A stretch of 49,117 bases of DNA from JBICIG01 sp043101605 (GTDB lineage Bacteria > Planctomycetota > Phycisphaerae > Phycisphaerales > UBA1924): assembly GCA_043101605.1 (NCBI GenBank), contig JBICIG010000043.1, positions 1 through 49,117 of the forward strand. The letters run 5' to 3'. The notes below the pieces were generated by a model. The model worked only from the letters and a program-made list of their open reading frames with translations, searched no databases and was not told the DNA's origin. Positions within the stretch are counted from its first letter, which is position 1. Every line of letters starts with the position of its first letter. Below are positions 8,329 through 16,928 of this stretch, piece by piece. The translations under genes and the position numbers were made by a program.

Positions 8329-9564
8329 ATGTTCCTCATCCGACGCGCGCAGCGCGACGATCTCCCGACCCTGATGAAGCTGGCCAAGATGGTTCACTTC
8401 ATCAACCTCGTCGCCGATCGCGACATCATCTCGCACAAGATCGCCCACAGTCGGGCGAGCTTTCTTAAGGCGGCCGGGCTCGCCAGACGCGAGGATGCCC
8501 CGCGCCCCGTTCCGCGCGACGCCGGCCCGGGCTCGGGCGAGGGACTGGGCGACGCGGTTGCTCGCTCCGAGCTGTTCATGTTCGTGCTCGAGGACTCCGA
8601 GACGGGCAACTGCATCGGCACCTCGCAGCTCGTCTCGCGCATGGGCGGGCCGGGCCGCCCCAACGTCGCGTTCAAGCTCGAGCGGCGCGAGCTCTTCAGC
8701 ACCAGCCTGCAGACCGGCACCAGCCATGTCGTCGCCCGCCTCCACCTCGACGAGTCCGCCCCGACCGAGATCGGCGGGCTCATCCTCCAGCCCTCCTTCC
8801 GCGGGCACAAGCAGCGGCTCGGCAAGCTGCTCAGCCTCGTCCGCTTTCACTATGTCGGGCTCTACCCGCACTTCTTCTCCGACCGGATCCTCGCCGAGAT
8901 GATGGCCCGGATCTCTCCCGACGGCGTCAACACGCTCTGGGAGTTCCTGGGCCGGCGCTTCATCCCGCTGAGCTACACCGAGGCCGACCGGTTCTGCCAG
9001 TACTCGCGCGAGTTCATGCTCTCGCTGCTGCCCAAGGGAGACATCTACCTCTCGCTCCTGCCCCCCGAGGCACGCTCGGTGGTGGGGGAGGTCGGCCCGG
9101 AAACGGTTCCGGCGCGGCGCATGCTCGAGAAACTGGGTTTCCAGTACCGCAACATCATCGATCCGTTCGACGGCGGTCCGCACCTCGACGCGAAGACCGC
9201 CGACATCGAGCCCGTCAAGCAGACGCGCCGGCTCCCGTTGGAGGCGCTCGTCAAGGCGGGCGACTGCGACCGCCTCGGCATCGTCAGCTATGTCGATCAG
9301 GACGGCGAGTTCCGCGCCATCGGTGCGCGCTTCGCCGTGCTGCGCTCCGGCGGGCTCGGGCTCGTCCGCAAGGACGCGGCGCTGATCCAGGCCGAGCCCG
9401 GCGCCGTGCTCGGATGCACGCCGATCGACGGCGGGGCGGAACTGCCCGCGTCCGTCGCCGCCACCGGCAAGCGTCGCGCTCCGACCTCGAAGCGAACGGC
9501 CGGCTCGAAGAAAGCCGCCGCCAACAAGAACGCCCGCAGGAAGTCCCGACGAAAGGCCGGCTGA
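8329..9564 (+). CDS. astA: AstA-like arginine/ornithine N-succinyltransferase with basic C-terminal tail
   Basis: A 411-aa protein resembling arginine N-succinyltransferase, which transfers succinyl from succinyl-CoA to the alpha-amino group of arginine (and, in some homologues, ornithine). It shows the AstA start (FLIRRAQRDDLPTLMKLA) and the conserved core with GGLILQPSFRGHKQRLGKLL and RILAEMMARISPDG. Two features are unusual: an insert of about 30 residues near 55-85, rich in Arg/Pro/Gly, and a C-terminal extension of about 35 residues (377-411) made almost entirely of Lys, Arg, Ala and Ser, which takes the protein well beyond the usual 340 aa. The GGAGG at 8319-8323 supports the ATG at 8329. 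Its stop codon abuts the AstD-like ATG, so the two are translationally coupled. Confidence 0.8.
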   Translation: MFLIRRAQRDDLPTLMKLAKMVHFINLVADRDIISHKIAHSRASFLKAAGLARREDAPRPVPRDAGPGSGEGLGDAVARSELFMFVLEDSETGNCIGTSQLVSRMGGPGRPNVAFKLERRELFSTSLQTGTSHVVARLHLDESAPTEIGGLILQPSFRGHKQRLGKLLSLVRFHYVGLYPHFFSDRILAEMMARISPDGVNTLWEFLGRRFIPLSYTEADRFCQYSREFMLSLLPKGDIYLSLLPPEARSVVGEVGPETVPARRMLEKLGFQYRNIIDPFDGGPHLDAKTADIEPVKQTRRLPLEALVKAGDCDRLGIVSYVDQDGEFRAIGARFAVLRSGGLGLVRKDAALIQAEPGAVLGCTPIDGGAELPASVAATGKRRAPTSKRTAGSKKAAANKNARRKSRRKAG

Positions 9565-11130
9565 ATGACGACGACCGAGTTCCCCAGCCGCGGCCCCGCG
9601 AATCTCATCGGCGACGAGGCGATCCCGATCCCCGGCGACGGCATCGCCTCGGTCGACCCCGCCGACCCCAGCCGGGTCGTCTGGTCGGGCACGCCCGAGG
9701 AGGGGCATGTCGAGCGCGCGGTCGCGGCCGCCCGCGCCGCCCAGCCCGCGTGGGCGCGCCTGCCGATCGATGAGCGGGCCCGCGTCCTCCGCCGATTCCA
9801 GGATCTCTGCAAGCAGCACGCCGCCGAGATCGCGTCGCTCATCTGCGACGAGACAGGCAAGGCGCTCTGGGATTGCCAGGCCGAAGCGGGCCTGCTCGCC
9901 GGCAAGGTCGACATCACGCTCGATGACTCGACCAACTCCGGGCTCTCCCGCGTCACCGGCTTCGAGGTCCCGATCACCGATTCACGCATCGGCCGCTGCT
10001 CGTTCCGGCCCCACGGCGTGATGGCGGTCGTCGGACCATTCAACTTCCCGGCTCACCTCCCCAACGGGCACATCGTCCCCGCCCTTCTCATGGGCAACAC
10101 CATCGTCTTCAAACCCAGCGACAAGACGCCCGCGGTCGGTCAGATGCTCGGTGCCCTTTATCGCCGGGCCCTGCGCGACTGCGACCATCCCGCGGGCGTG
10201 GTCAATGTCGTGCAGGGTGCCGCCGGGCCCGCCAAGGCCCTCGTGTCGCACCCCGGCATCGACGGCATTCTCTTCACCGGGTCGTGGCCCGTCGGGCGAC
10301 GCATCCTCGAAGCGAACCTCGACCGTCCGAGCCGCATCGTCGCGCTGGAAATGGGCGGCAACAACCCGGCGGTCGTCCTTCCCGACGCCAATCTGCGCCA
10401 GGCCGCGATCGAGATCGTCCGCGCCGCGTTCATCACGACTGGGCAGCGTTGCACCTGCACCCGACGCCTGATCGTCCACCGCGACGCGGCCGACCGTCTG
10501 CTCCCGGCGATCGTCAAGGCGGCTTCCACGCTCATCATCGGCGACCCGCGTGCCGACCACCCCGTCTTCATGGGCCCGATCGCCACCGCCGAGGCCCGCG
10601 ACGGCGTGCAGCGCTTCCAGCAGAGCGCGATCGAACAGGGTGCGCGACCGATGCTCGAATCGACCGCGATCGACGGGCCCGCCGTGGGCGGCCGAGCCGG
10701 CGGGTGGTATGTCTCGCCCGGCATCCTGCAGGTCGAACGCTTCACGCCCGATGAGTCCAATGACGCCGGTTGCGACATCGAGGTCTTCGGCCCGCTCCTG
10801 CGCGTCGCGATCGTCGATTCCCTCGACGACGCGATCGCGCAAGCCAACGCGACGCGCTACGGGCTCGCCGCCTCGATCTTCACACGCGACCGTGACACGA
10901 TCGATCGCTTCGCCATGGAGAGCCGCGCCGGCTGCATCAATGTCAACACCGGCACCGCCGGCGCTTCAAGCAAGCTCCCCTTCGGCGGGCTCGGGCTCTC
11001 GGGCAACCACCGCCCCGCGGGCGCTTTCAGCCTCGACTACTGCGCTTATCCGGTCGCGGGCCTGATCGAAACCGGCGACGCCGCGCCGCTCCCGACGGGA
11101 ATGGCGTTCGATGACGACTGGATCTCGTAG
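9565..11130 (+). CDS. astD: AstD-like succinylglutamate-semialdehyde dehydrogenase
   Basis: A 521-aa NAD(P)-dependent aldehyde dehydrogenase. The cofactor loop FTGSWPVGRRI lies at about residues 232-242, the catalytic base is Glu262 in LEMGGNNP, and the nucleophile is Cys296 in TGQRCTCTRR. The pattern VGPFNFPAHLPNGHIVPALL and the doubled Cys motif match AstD, which oxidises N-succinylglutamate 5-semialdehyde to N-succinylglutamate. The ATG at 9565 directly follows the stop of the AstA-like gene. Together with the aminotransferase these three genes would convert ornithine (or succinylornithine) to succinylglutamate. No AstB or M14-type AstE lies nearby. The gene ends 16 bp from the convergent phosphatase gene. 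Confidence 0.85.
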   Translation: MTTTEFPSRGPANLIGDEAIPIPGDGIASVDPADPSRVVWSGTPEEGHVERAVAAARAAQPAWARLPIDERARVLRRFQDLCKQHAAEIASLICDETGKALWDCQAEAGLLAGKVDITLDDSTNSGLSRVTGFEVPITDSRIGRCSFRPHGVMAVVGPFNFPAHLPNGHIVPALLMGNTIVFKPSDKTPAVGQMLGALYRRALRDCDHPAGVVNVVQGAAGPAKALVSHPGIDGILFTGSWPVGRRILEANLDRPSRIVALEMGGNNPAVVLPDANLRQAAIEIVRAAFITTGQRCTCTRRLIVHRDAADRLLPAIVKAASTLIIGDPRADHPVFMGPIATAEARDGVQRFQQSAIEQGARPMLESTAIDGPAVGGRAGGWYVSPGILQVERFTPDESNDAGCDIEVFGPLLRVAIVDSLDDAIAQANATRYGLAASIFTRDRDTIDRFAMESRAGCINVNTGTAGASSKLPFGGLGLSGNHRPAGAFSLDYCAYPVAGLIETGDAAPLPTGMAFDDDWIS

Positions 11131-11146
11131 CGATCGCGAGGACGCC

Positions 11147-12046
11147 CTAGAAACCGATCAGCTTCCGCAGCACCCGAAGCCGCTCGGCCATGCTCTGTCT
11201 CTCGGGCTTGGCGGCGTTGTGATGCAGCGACAGGATCGTCGCGTCGTCATCCAGCGGCGTGCCGCCCCGCAGTTCCATCACGCGATCCATCAGCGACGAC
11301 ACGACGCTCTCGGGCTTCGGCTCGGCGATCGTCGACGCGAGTTCGAGCAGCCCGCGCTCGCCCAGCATCGTTCCGTCCGCCGCGGTCGATTCGATCATCG
11401 CGTCGGTGTAGCTCAGCACGATGTCTCCACGACCCAGCGGCACGGCGAACTGGTGGAAGTCCGTCGGCTCGAGCACGCCCAGCGGCAGGTTGCGGATGCC
11501 CACCTGCGACCCCCTCGCCGTGAGCGCGTCCTCGTTCGCGTGGCTCAGCAGAGACCACTCCCGGCGATCGGCCCGGTACCACAACGGGCTCGGGTGCCCC
11601 GCGTTGCACACGATCAGGTGCTCGCTCGGCGCAAAGTAGGTCATCAGCACCGCCGTCGCGAACCGCCCGCCCGTCGCGATCTTCTCGAACTCCGCGTTGA
11701 CCTGGCGGGCGAACCGCGACTGGTTGGCGGTGTTGATGTGCCGCCGGAGAAGCCTGCGCAGCCGCAGCGCCACCTCCGACACTCCCACGCCGTGCCCCGC
11801 GACATCGGCAAGCACATACCGCGAGATCCGCCCCGACCCGCACAGCGAGACATGGTAGAGATCGCCCCCCGCCCCGCCGCCGTCGTGCGGCCGGGCGAGC
11901 ACCGAAACATCCAGCCCCGGCACGCTGATCGTGTTGACCACCGGCTCATTCCCGCCCCAGATGTCCATGCACTGCAGCGCGAAGGGGGCCGCGATCGTCT
12001 CCGGCGGATCGATCAGGGCCGCATCGATCGGGGCTGACAAGGTCAC
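11147..12046 (-). CDS. PP2C-like SpoIIE family serine phosphatase
   Basis: A 299-aa metal-dependent protein phosphatase of the SpoIIE/RsbU type, which typically dephosphorylates anti-sigma antagonists or receives signals from attached sensors. Visible motifs: GGAGGDLYHV with the first metal-binding Asp, YVLADVAGHGVGVS, IVCNAGHPSPLWYR, LSYTDAMIES and DDDATIL, in the family order. About 65 N-terminal residues precede the domain and show no sensor domain. The GTG at 12046 is chosen because AGGGAG sits 6 nt before it; an alternative GTG at 12112, 6 bp after the NAD kinase stop, would add 22 residues. It is the last gene of a minus-strand run and no anti-sigma partner is adjacent. Confidence 0.8.
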   Translation of the reverse strand: MTLSAPIDAALIDPPETIAAPFALQCMDIWGGNEPVVNTISVPGLDVSVLARPHDGGGAGGDLYHVSLCGSGRISRYVLADVAGHGVGVSEVALRLRRLLRRHINTANQSRFARQVNAEFEKIATGGRFATAVLMTYFAPSEHLIVCNAGHPSPLWYRADRREWSLLSHANEDALTARGSQVGIRNLPLGVLEPTDFHQFAVPLGRGDIVLSYTDAMIESTAADGTMLGERGLLELASTIAEPKPESVVSSLMDRVMELRGGTPLDDDATILSLHHNAAKPERQSMAERLRVLRKLIGF

Positions 12047-12118
12047 GGGAATCTCCCTGGGGGTCGGCACCGCCACGCCCCGGCCTGTGGGGGCCGACCC
12101 GCGTCGGCCCACCTCGCG

Positions 12119-13042
12119 TCAACCCGCTTCGTCCCCGTTCTCTGCCCGATCCCGCCCGGGATCTCGCATTTTCGGCGTCGCCGCCCAGTGCAGCTTCTCC
12201 ACCACTGTTGACCAGTAGTTCCTGTCCGGGTTTGCCACCAGCGGGATCGGCCGGCCGTCCCGCTCGATGACGACCCGATCGCCCGCGTGCAGATCGGCGG
12301 CGATCTTCCCGTCGAGCACCAGCGTCGTTCCGCCCTTCCCGTTGTTCTCGTTGACCCGCAGCAGGTGGATCGTGATCCGGCTCGCCGCGTCGATCACGAT
12401 CGGGCGGAACGCCAGCGTATGCGGCGCCAGCGGCGTGATCGTCACCGCCTCAACCGTTGGCGCGATGATCGGCCCGCCCGCCGACAGGTTGTACGCCGTC
12501 GACCCGGTGGAGGTCGAGACGATCAGCCCGTCGCCGGCGATCGTCGGCCCGTCGTCGCGCCCGATGCCGAGCTCCAACTGGATCATGTGGAAGGGCGGGC
12601 CCGCGGTGACGACCGCCTCGTTGAGCGCCGTGCCGTCGCAGCGGAGCGTCTGCTCGCCGTTCCCGCCGCGTTGAGACATCACGCGGACGCGGAGCCGATC
12701 ATGCATGCGGATCTGCAGGGGCTCGTCGCCGAACAGCCGCGGCGCCTGCTCGCGCAACGCCGCCAGGTCGAATTCGGCCATGAACCCCAGCCGCCCGAAA
12801 TTGACGCCCATCAGCGGCACGCCCAGATGCGCGCACCGGTGAACCTGCGACAGGATCGTGCCGTCGCCACCGAGCACCACGATCAGGTCGGCCCCGCGGG
12901 CATCGGGCAGGGGCTCGCCCTGTTCCGCACGCTCGACCCCCACCAGTGAGCCGTGACGCTCGATGAGCCCGCGCACCTCGCCCGCCGCGGCGTTCGCGTC
13001 GGGCTTCTCGGGATTGACCAGCAGCAGCACGGCTCGGGGCAT
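12119..13042 (-). CDS. nadK: NAD kinase
   Basis: A 307-aa NAD kinase that phosphorylates NAD to NADP in the cytoplasm. The diagnostic GGDGT motif is at residues 58-62, with catalytic Asp60, and the NAD-binding motif TSTGSTAYNLSAGGP follows near 175-195; ITPLAPHTLAFRPI is the third conserved block. The length fits the family. The ATG at 13042 is only 6 nt from a TAGACT hexamer, suggesting a leaderless mRNA. It lies between dxs and the SpoIIE-type phosphatase on the same strand, 36 bp after dxs. NADPH produced from its product feeds the MEP pathway begun by Dxs, but shared regulation is not shown. Confidence 0.93.
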   Translation of the reverse strand: MPRAVLLLVNPEKPDANAAAGEVRGLIERHGSLVGVERAEQGEPLPDARGADLIVVLGGDGTILSQVHRCAHLGVPLMGVNFGRLGFMAEFDLAALREQAPRLFGDEPLQIRMHDRLRVRVMSQRGGNGEQTLRCDGTALNEAVVTAGPPFHMIQLELGIGRDDGPTIAGDGLIVSTSTGSTAYNLSAGGPIIAPTVEAVTITPLAPHTLAFRPIVIDAASRITIHLLRVNENNGKGGTTLVLDGKIAADLHAGDRVVIERDGRPIPLVANPDRNYWSTVVEKLHWAATPKMRDPGRDRAENGDEAG

Positions 13043-13048
13043 CGTGGC

Positions 13049-13054
13049 AGTCTA
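13049..13054 (-). promoter_or_regulatory. Leaderless-type -10 (TAGACT) for nadK
   Basis: TAGACT on the minus strand ends 6 nt before the nadK ATG at 13042. Confidence 0.55.
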
Positions 13055-13078
13055 CCCCCGCGCCGCCGACCGGTGCGC

Positions 13079-15055
13079 TCAGCGCAGCGAGGGCGAATCG
13101 GGCACCGAACGCTCCGGCCTCGGCACGGCGACCAGTTCGCGGATCGCCCGGCGGATCCCCGCCTCGTCGATCCCCGCCTCGGCAAGCTGCCGCCCGCGCC
13201 CGTCCTGGTGGATCCATCGATCCGGGATCCCGAGCCGAACGATCGGCGCACCCGCGTGACCCAACTCGGCGGCAACCTCCGCGACCGCGCTCCCGAACCC
13301 GCCGACGACCGAGTGATCCTCGACCGTCAGGATCGGCACGCCCCGCGAGCAGAGCGATTCGATCAGCCCGCGATCGACCGGCTTGGCGAACCGCGCATCC
13401 CACACGCCGATGCGGAACTCATCGCGGAGCGTCTCGCTCGCCGCCAGCGCATCGAGCGCCGGCGTGCCGAAGCCCAGCACCGCCGCGTCCAGCGTCCCCG
13501 CCTCGCCCGCCCAGAGTTCGGGCGTCAGGCAGCGGGCCCGCCCCAGTTCGAACGCCGGGCAACTCTCTCCCGCCAGCCGCTTCGACACATCCGCCCGCGG
13601 ATACCGCACGGCGCTCAGCCCGTCGTCGCACCCGAGCATGAAGTCCATCGCCGCACGCAGCGAGGGCTCGTCGATCGCCGCCGTCAGCACCGCACCGGGC
13701 AGCGTCCGCAGCAGCGCGACATCACAGAACCCGTGGTGCACCGCGCCGTCGCCCCCGACCAGACCGGCCCGATCGAGGCACAGCCGAACGCCCAGACCCT
13801 GCAGCGCCACTTCCTGGAACGCCTGGTCGAACGCCCGCTGCAGGAAGGTGCAGTACACCGCAAAGAACGGCTTGCGGCCCGTCTTGGCGAGCCCCGCCAT
13901 CATGTCCATCGCGTGCGACTCGCAGATACCAACATCCCACGCGCGGTCCGGGTGACGCTCGAGCACCGGCGTCAGCCCCGTGCCGTCGGGCATCGCTGCC
14001 GTGCACGCGACGACCGCCTCGTCCCGATCCATCACATCGAGCATCGCATCGCTGAAAGCCGCGGTGAACGACCGCCCGCTGGACTTGATCTCCACCCGGC
14101 AGTCGCTCGCCTCGCCACGCTCGATCCGGAAGGGCTTGGGCGAGTGGAAAGTCGTCGCGTCGCTCTCGGCGACATCCAGCCCCTTGCCCTTGACCGTCTT
14201 GACATGCAGCAGCATCGGGCGGTCGCAGTCCTTGGCCTCGGTCAGGAACTCGATCAGCGTCGGCAGATGATGCCCGTCGATCGGACCGACCGTCAGCAGC
14301 CCGAAGTGCTCGAACACCGAGCCGTCGTTCACCAGGCTCTTGGTCGCCTCGCTGAGCTTGTGATACGCCTCCTCGAGCAGCATCCCGCCCGGCACATGCC
14401 GAAGGACCTTGTGCGCCGACTTCTTGAAGTCGCCGTACAGATGGCTCAGCCGCACCCGATCGAGATACTGCGAGATCGCGCCCTGCGGCTTGGAGATCGA
14501 CATCCCGTTGTCGTTCAGCACCACCAGGAACTGCCGCCTGAGCGTCCCCGCGTTGTTGAGCCCCTCGAGCGCCACGCCGTTGACGATCGACGCATCGCCG
14601 ATCAGCGTGACCACCCGCCGCCCGTCGGGCCGCGACTTGCTGTCGAACGCCTCGCCGTTGAGCGTGTCGCCCCGCGCCATCCCGACCGCCGTCGAGATCC
14701 CCGTCCCCGCGTGCCCGACGCTGAACAGGTCGTAGGGGCTCTCGCTCGGCGCGGGGAACCCGGCCATCCCCTCGCGCGTCCGAAGCTTGGAGAGCAGACC
14801 CAGCCGACCCGTCAGCAGCTTGTGCGGGTAGCACTGGTGCCCGACATCAAACAGCAGCCGGTCCTGCGCAAAGTCGAACACATAGTGCATCGCGATGGTC
14901 AGTTCGACCACCCCGAGGTTTGGCGCCAGGTGACCGCCCGTCGCCGAGACCTGATCGATGATCGCAGAGCGGATCTCGCTCGCGAGTTCCTCGAGTTGTC
15001 CGATCTCGAGCGTCCGGAGGTCCGCGGGAGTCTGGATGCCGCTGAGAATCGCCAT
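13079..15055 (-). CDS. dxs: 1-deoxy-D-xylulose-5-phosphate synthase
   Basis: A 658-aa thiamine-diphosphate enzyme that condenses pyruvate and glyceraldehyde 3-phosphate, the first step of the MEP isoprenoid pathway. Motifs: GGHLAPNLGVVELTIAMHYV near the start, GHQCYPHKLLTGR, the ThDP/metal loop GDASIVNGVALEGLNNAG (usually GDGA/S in the family), and the transketolase middle domain with PDGTGLTPVLERHPDR. The order pyrimidine-binding domain then C-terminal domain (VEDHSVVGGFGSAVAE) is complete. The ATG at 15055 is preferred because the family begins just before PADLRTL; an in-frame ATG at 15097 overlaps the likely -10. The prenyltransferase gene lies 105 bp upstream on the same strand, a common pairing. 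Confidence 0.95.
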   Translation of the reverse strand: MAILSGIQTPADLRTLEIGQLEELASEIRSAIIDQVSATGGHLAPNLGVVELTIAMHYVFDFAQDRLLFDVGHQCYPHKLLTGRLGLLSKLRTREGMAGFPAPSESPYDLFSVGHAGTGISTAVGMARGDTLNGEAFDSKSRPDGRRVVTLIGDASIVNGVALEGLNNAGTLRRQFLVVLNDNGMSISKPQGAISQYLDRVRLSHLYGDFKKSAHKVLRHVPGGMLLEEAYHKLSEATKSLVNDGSVFEHFGLLTVGPIDGHHLPTLIEFLTEAKDCDRPMLLHVKTVKGKGLDVAESDATTFHSPKPFRIERGEASDCRVEIKSSGRSFTAAFSDAMLDVMDRDEAVVACTAAMPDGTGLTPVLERHPDRAWDVGICESHAMDMMAGLAKTGRKPFFAVYCTFLQRAFDQAFQEVALQGLGVRLCLDRAGLVGGDGAVHHGFCDVALLRTLPGAVLTAAIDEPSLRAAMDFMLGCDDGLSAVRYPRADVSKRLAGESCPAFELGRARCLTPELWAGEAGTLDAAVLGFGTPALDALAASETLRDEFRIGVWDARFAKPVDRGLIESLCSRGVPILTVEDHSVVGGFGSAVAEVAAELGHAGAPIVRLGIPDRWIHQDGRGRQLAEAGIDEAGIRRAIRELVAVPRPERSVPDSPSLR

Positions 15056-15095
15056 GCGTCCGCTTTCGTGCGAGCTTTCAATCAATCCTGAAAGC

Positions 15096-15101
15096 ATTGT
15101 A
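15096..15101 (-). promoter_or_regulatory. Candidate -10 (TACAAT) for dxs
   Basis: TACAAT on the minus strand would start transcription about 7 nt downstream and give a leader of about 35 nt before the ATG at 15055. It overlaps the ATG at 15097, which argues against that start. Confidence 0.45.
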
Positions 15102-15160
15102 GCAGTGTTCGTCCCCACCCGGGGCCCCGATTCAGCCCCGAGGCCCCGCCGTCGGATCGG

Positions 15161-16084
15161 CTATCGGCTGCGTACGGCAAGCGACCGGCACAGTTCGCCC
15201 AGCCCCGCAACCCGCCCCGCCCCCTCCCCGAGCCCTGCGAGCAATTCCAGGCACTCCGCTTCCAGCCGGGCGACCTCGCCCCGCGACGCCTCGACCCCGA
15301 GCAGCCCGGGAAAAGTCAGCTTGCCACGCTCGGCATCCTTTCCGGTCGCCTTACCCACCTCCTCGGGCGACCGCTCCACATCCAGAAGGTCGTCGACGAT
15401 CTGGAACATCAGCCCGAGGTTCCGTCCGACCGCCTCCATCGTGCTGAGCGTCCGCGCATCGCCCCCCGCCGCGATCGCGCCCATCCGGCACGCGGCGACA
15501 ATCAACGCCCCCGTCTTCTGTTCATGGATCCGGTGCAGCATCGACAGCCGATCACTCGTGACCGGCGGCTCGCGCTCAGCCGCCAGATCCAGCACCTGCC
15601 CCGCGATCATCGCCTGCGTCGCCCGCGAGAGTTCCCCGACCATCGCCGAGCGCACGCCCGCGTCCGCTTCACACCCGGCGAGCACGACGAACGCCCCGTT
15701 GAGCAGCGCATCCCCCGCCAGCAGCGCCATCGCCTCGCTGGTGTGCCGGTGCAGCGTGGCGCGTCCGCGGCGCAGGTCGTCGTTATCCAGAGCCGGCAGA
15801 TCGTCGTGCACCAGGCTGAACGCATGGACCATCTCGAGCGCCACCGCCGCCGCCAGCGCGTCCTCGGGCGACCCGCCCGACGCCATCGCCGACAGCATCG
15901 CCAGCCGCGGCCGCACCCGCTTGCCCCGCTCGGTCGCGTAGCGCATCGCGTCACCCAGCGAGTCCGGCCCGGGAAGCGACCGCACCGCCCGCTCGATCGC
16001 CCGCTCGAACGCCGGCACGCCCGTCGCCAGATCCGCCAGCGCTCGCCCGTCGATCTCTCCGAATGAAGCGGTTTCCTGCGTCAC
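15161..16084 (-). CDS. ispA: Polyprenyl synthetase, farnesyl diphosphate synthase type
   Basis: A 307-aa trans-prenyltransferase that extends allylic diphosphates with isopentenyl diphosphate. The first Asp-rich motif HDDLPALDNDD has the two-residue insertion typical of bacterial farnesyl/geranyl diphosphate synthases (Asp94, Asp95, Asp100), followed by LRRGRATLH; the second motif is QIVDDLLDV with Asp231, Asp232 and Asp235. GKRVRPRLAML near residue 54 binds isopentenyl diphosphate. The GTG at 16084 lies 7 nt after TAGACT and gives a normal family length; the much longer open frame upstream is not family-like. Placed just ahead of dxs, it supplies the product end of the same pathway. Chain length (C15 against C20) is inferred. 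Confidence 0.88.
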   Translation of the reverse strand: MTQETASFGEIDGRALADLATGVPAFERAIERAVRSLPGPDSLGDAMRYATERGKRVRPRLAMLSAMASGGSPEDALAAAVALEMVHAFSLVHDDLPALDNDDLRRGRATLHRHTSEAMALLAGDALLNGAFVVLAGCEADAGVRSAMVGELSRATQAMIAGQVLDLAAEREPPVTSDRLSMLHRIHEQKTGALIVAACRMGAIAAGGDARTLSTMEAVGRNLGLMFQIVDDLLDVERSPEEVGKATGKDAERGKLTFPGLLGVEASRGEVARLEAECLELLAGLGEGAGRVAGLGELCRSLAVRSR

Positions 16085-16091
16085 GCCCGCA

Positions 16092-16097
16092 AGTCTA
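16092..16097 (-). promoter_or_regulatory. Leaderless-type -10 (TAGACT) for the prenyltransferase gene
   Basis: TAGACT on the minus strand ends 7 nt before the GTG at 16084, which supports that start. Confidence 0.55.
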
Positions 16098-16227
16098 GGA
16101 ATCCGAGCCCCCGCACAGGCACCCGCGGCATCCGCCGCACCCGGTGCCGGAATCTCGCCCCGGTGCCGTGGTCTGAGCAAAGCGAAGGCCACGAACCATC
16201 CCACCACCCCGCCGTTCCCCACCCCGG

Positions 16228-16233
16228 TACCAT
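16228..16233 (+). promoter_or_regulatory. Leaderless-type -10 (TACCAT) for the ExbB/MotA-like gene
   Basis: TACCAT ends 8 nt before the ATG at 16242. Confidence 0.4.
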
Positions 16234-16241
16234 CCCCGCTG

Positions 16242-16889
16242 ATGGAGCACGCCCGCGCACTCTTCGAAGCCGGCGGCTGGGCGATGTACCCGCTGCTCGC
16301 CCTGAGCGTCCTTTCGGTCGCCATGACCATCGAACGCACGCTGTTCTGGCTCCGCACACACGGCCGGGCCCGCCCGGCGTGGATCCAGCGCGTTGCCCGG
16401 GCCGCCCGCGAACGCGACGACGCGAAACTCCGCTCGCTCCTCAAGAAGGACCGCACGCTCTACGCCCGCTTCGCCTCGCCCCTGCTCGAGAGCGACGACA
16501 CCACCAAGAACCCGGCGGTCCTCGACGCGCGCCTCCGCGAGGGCGTCGAACTCGTCCGATCCGGCGTCGAACGCTTCAGCGGCTCGATGAACGCCATCAT
16601 CACCGGCGCCCCGATGCTCGGCATCCTCGGCACCGTCACCGGCATCATCCGCAGCTTCCGCGTGCTCGGCGACGCGACCATCCAGGATCCCACCGCGGTC
16701 GCCGGCGGCATCGCCGAGGCGCTCCTCACCACCGCCTTCGGGCTCATCATCGCCCTGGCGACCCTCTTCCCCTATGTCGTCTTCCGCGCCCAGGCGCAGC
16801 GATGCTTCGACCGCCTCGAAGTCGTCGGCTCGGCGATCATGGCATCCGGAAAGTCGCGACGAAACGAGACCGAGTCCACCGACACCTGA
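16242..16889 (+). CDS. MotA/TolQ/ExbB family proton channel protein
   Basis: A 215-aa inner-membrane protein of the MotA/TolQ/ExbB family, whose pentamers surround an ExbD/TolR dimer and couple proton flow to envelope work. Three hydrophobic helices are visible: residues about 12-33, 118-140 and 160-182. The second is followed by the family signature GILGTVTGIIRSF and the third is preceded by AGGIAEALLTTAFGL. A basic, charged loop lies between helix 1 and helix 2 as expected. No ExbD/TolR partner is adjacent: the next gene is ptsN on the other strand. The partner must be encoded elsewhere, so which system it serves cannot be told. Confidence 0.85.
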   Translation: MEHARALFEAGGWAMYPLLALSVLSVAMTIERTLFWLRTHGRARPAWIQRVARAARERDDAKLRSLLKKDRTLYARFASPLLESDDTTKNPAVLDARLREGVELVRSGVERFSGSMNAIITGAPMLGILGTVTGIIRSFRVLGDATIQDPTAVAGGIAEALLTTAFGLIIALATLFPYVVFRAQAQRCFDRLEVVGSAIMASGKSRRNETESTDT

Positions 16890-16928
16890 GCACGCGTGCC
16901 CTGTCGGGCGGCGGTCCGGCCGATCAAC

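Noticed and set aside
7000..8500. Replication terminus suggested by a G-to-C strand switch
   Set aside because: It lies only about 19 kb from the opposite switch and no dif-like site was recognised; an inversion boundary explains it better.
12953..15091. A 712-residue open frame on the + strand opposite nadK and dxs
   Set aside because: It is Arg/Pro/His-rich with no recognisable motif, and lies antisense to nadK and dxs, whose motifs are clear. Such shadow frames are expected at this GC content.
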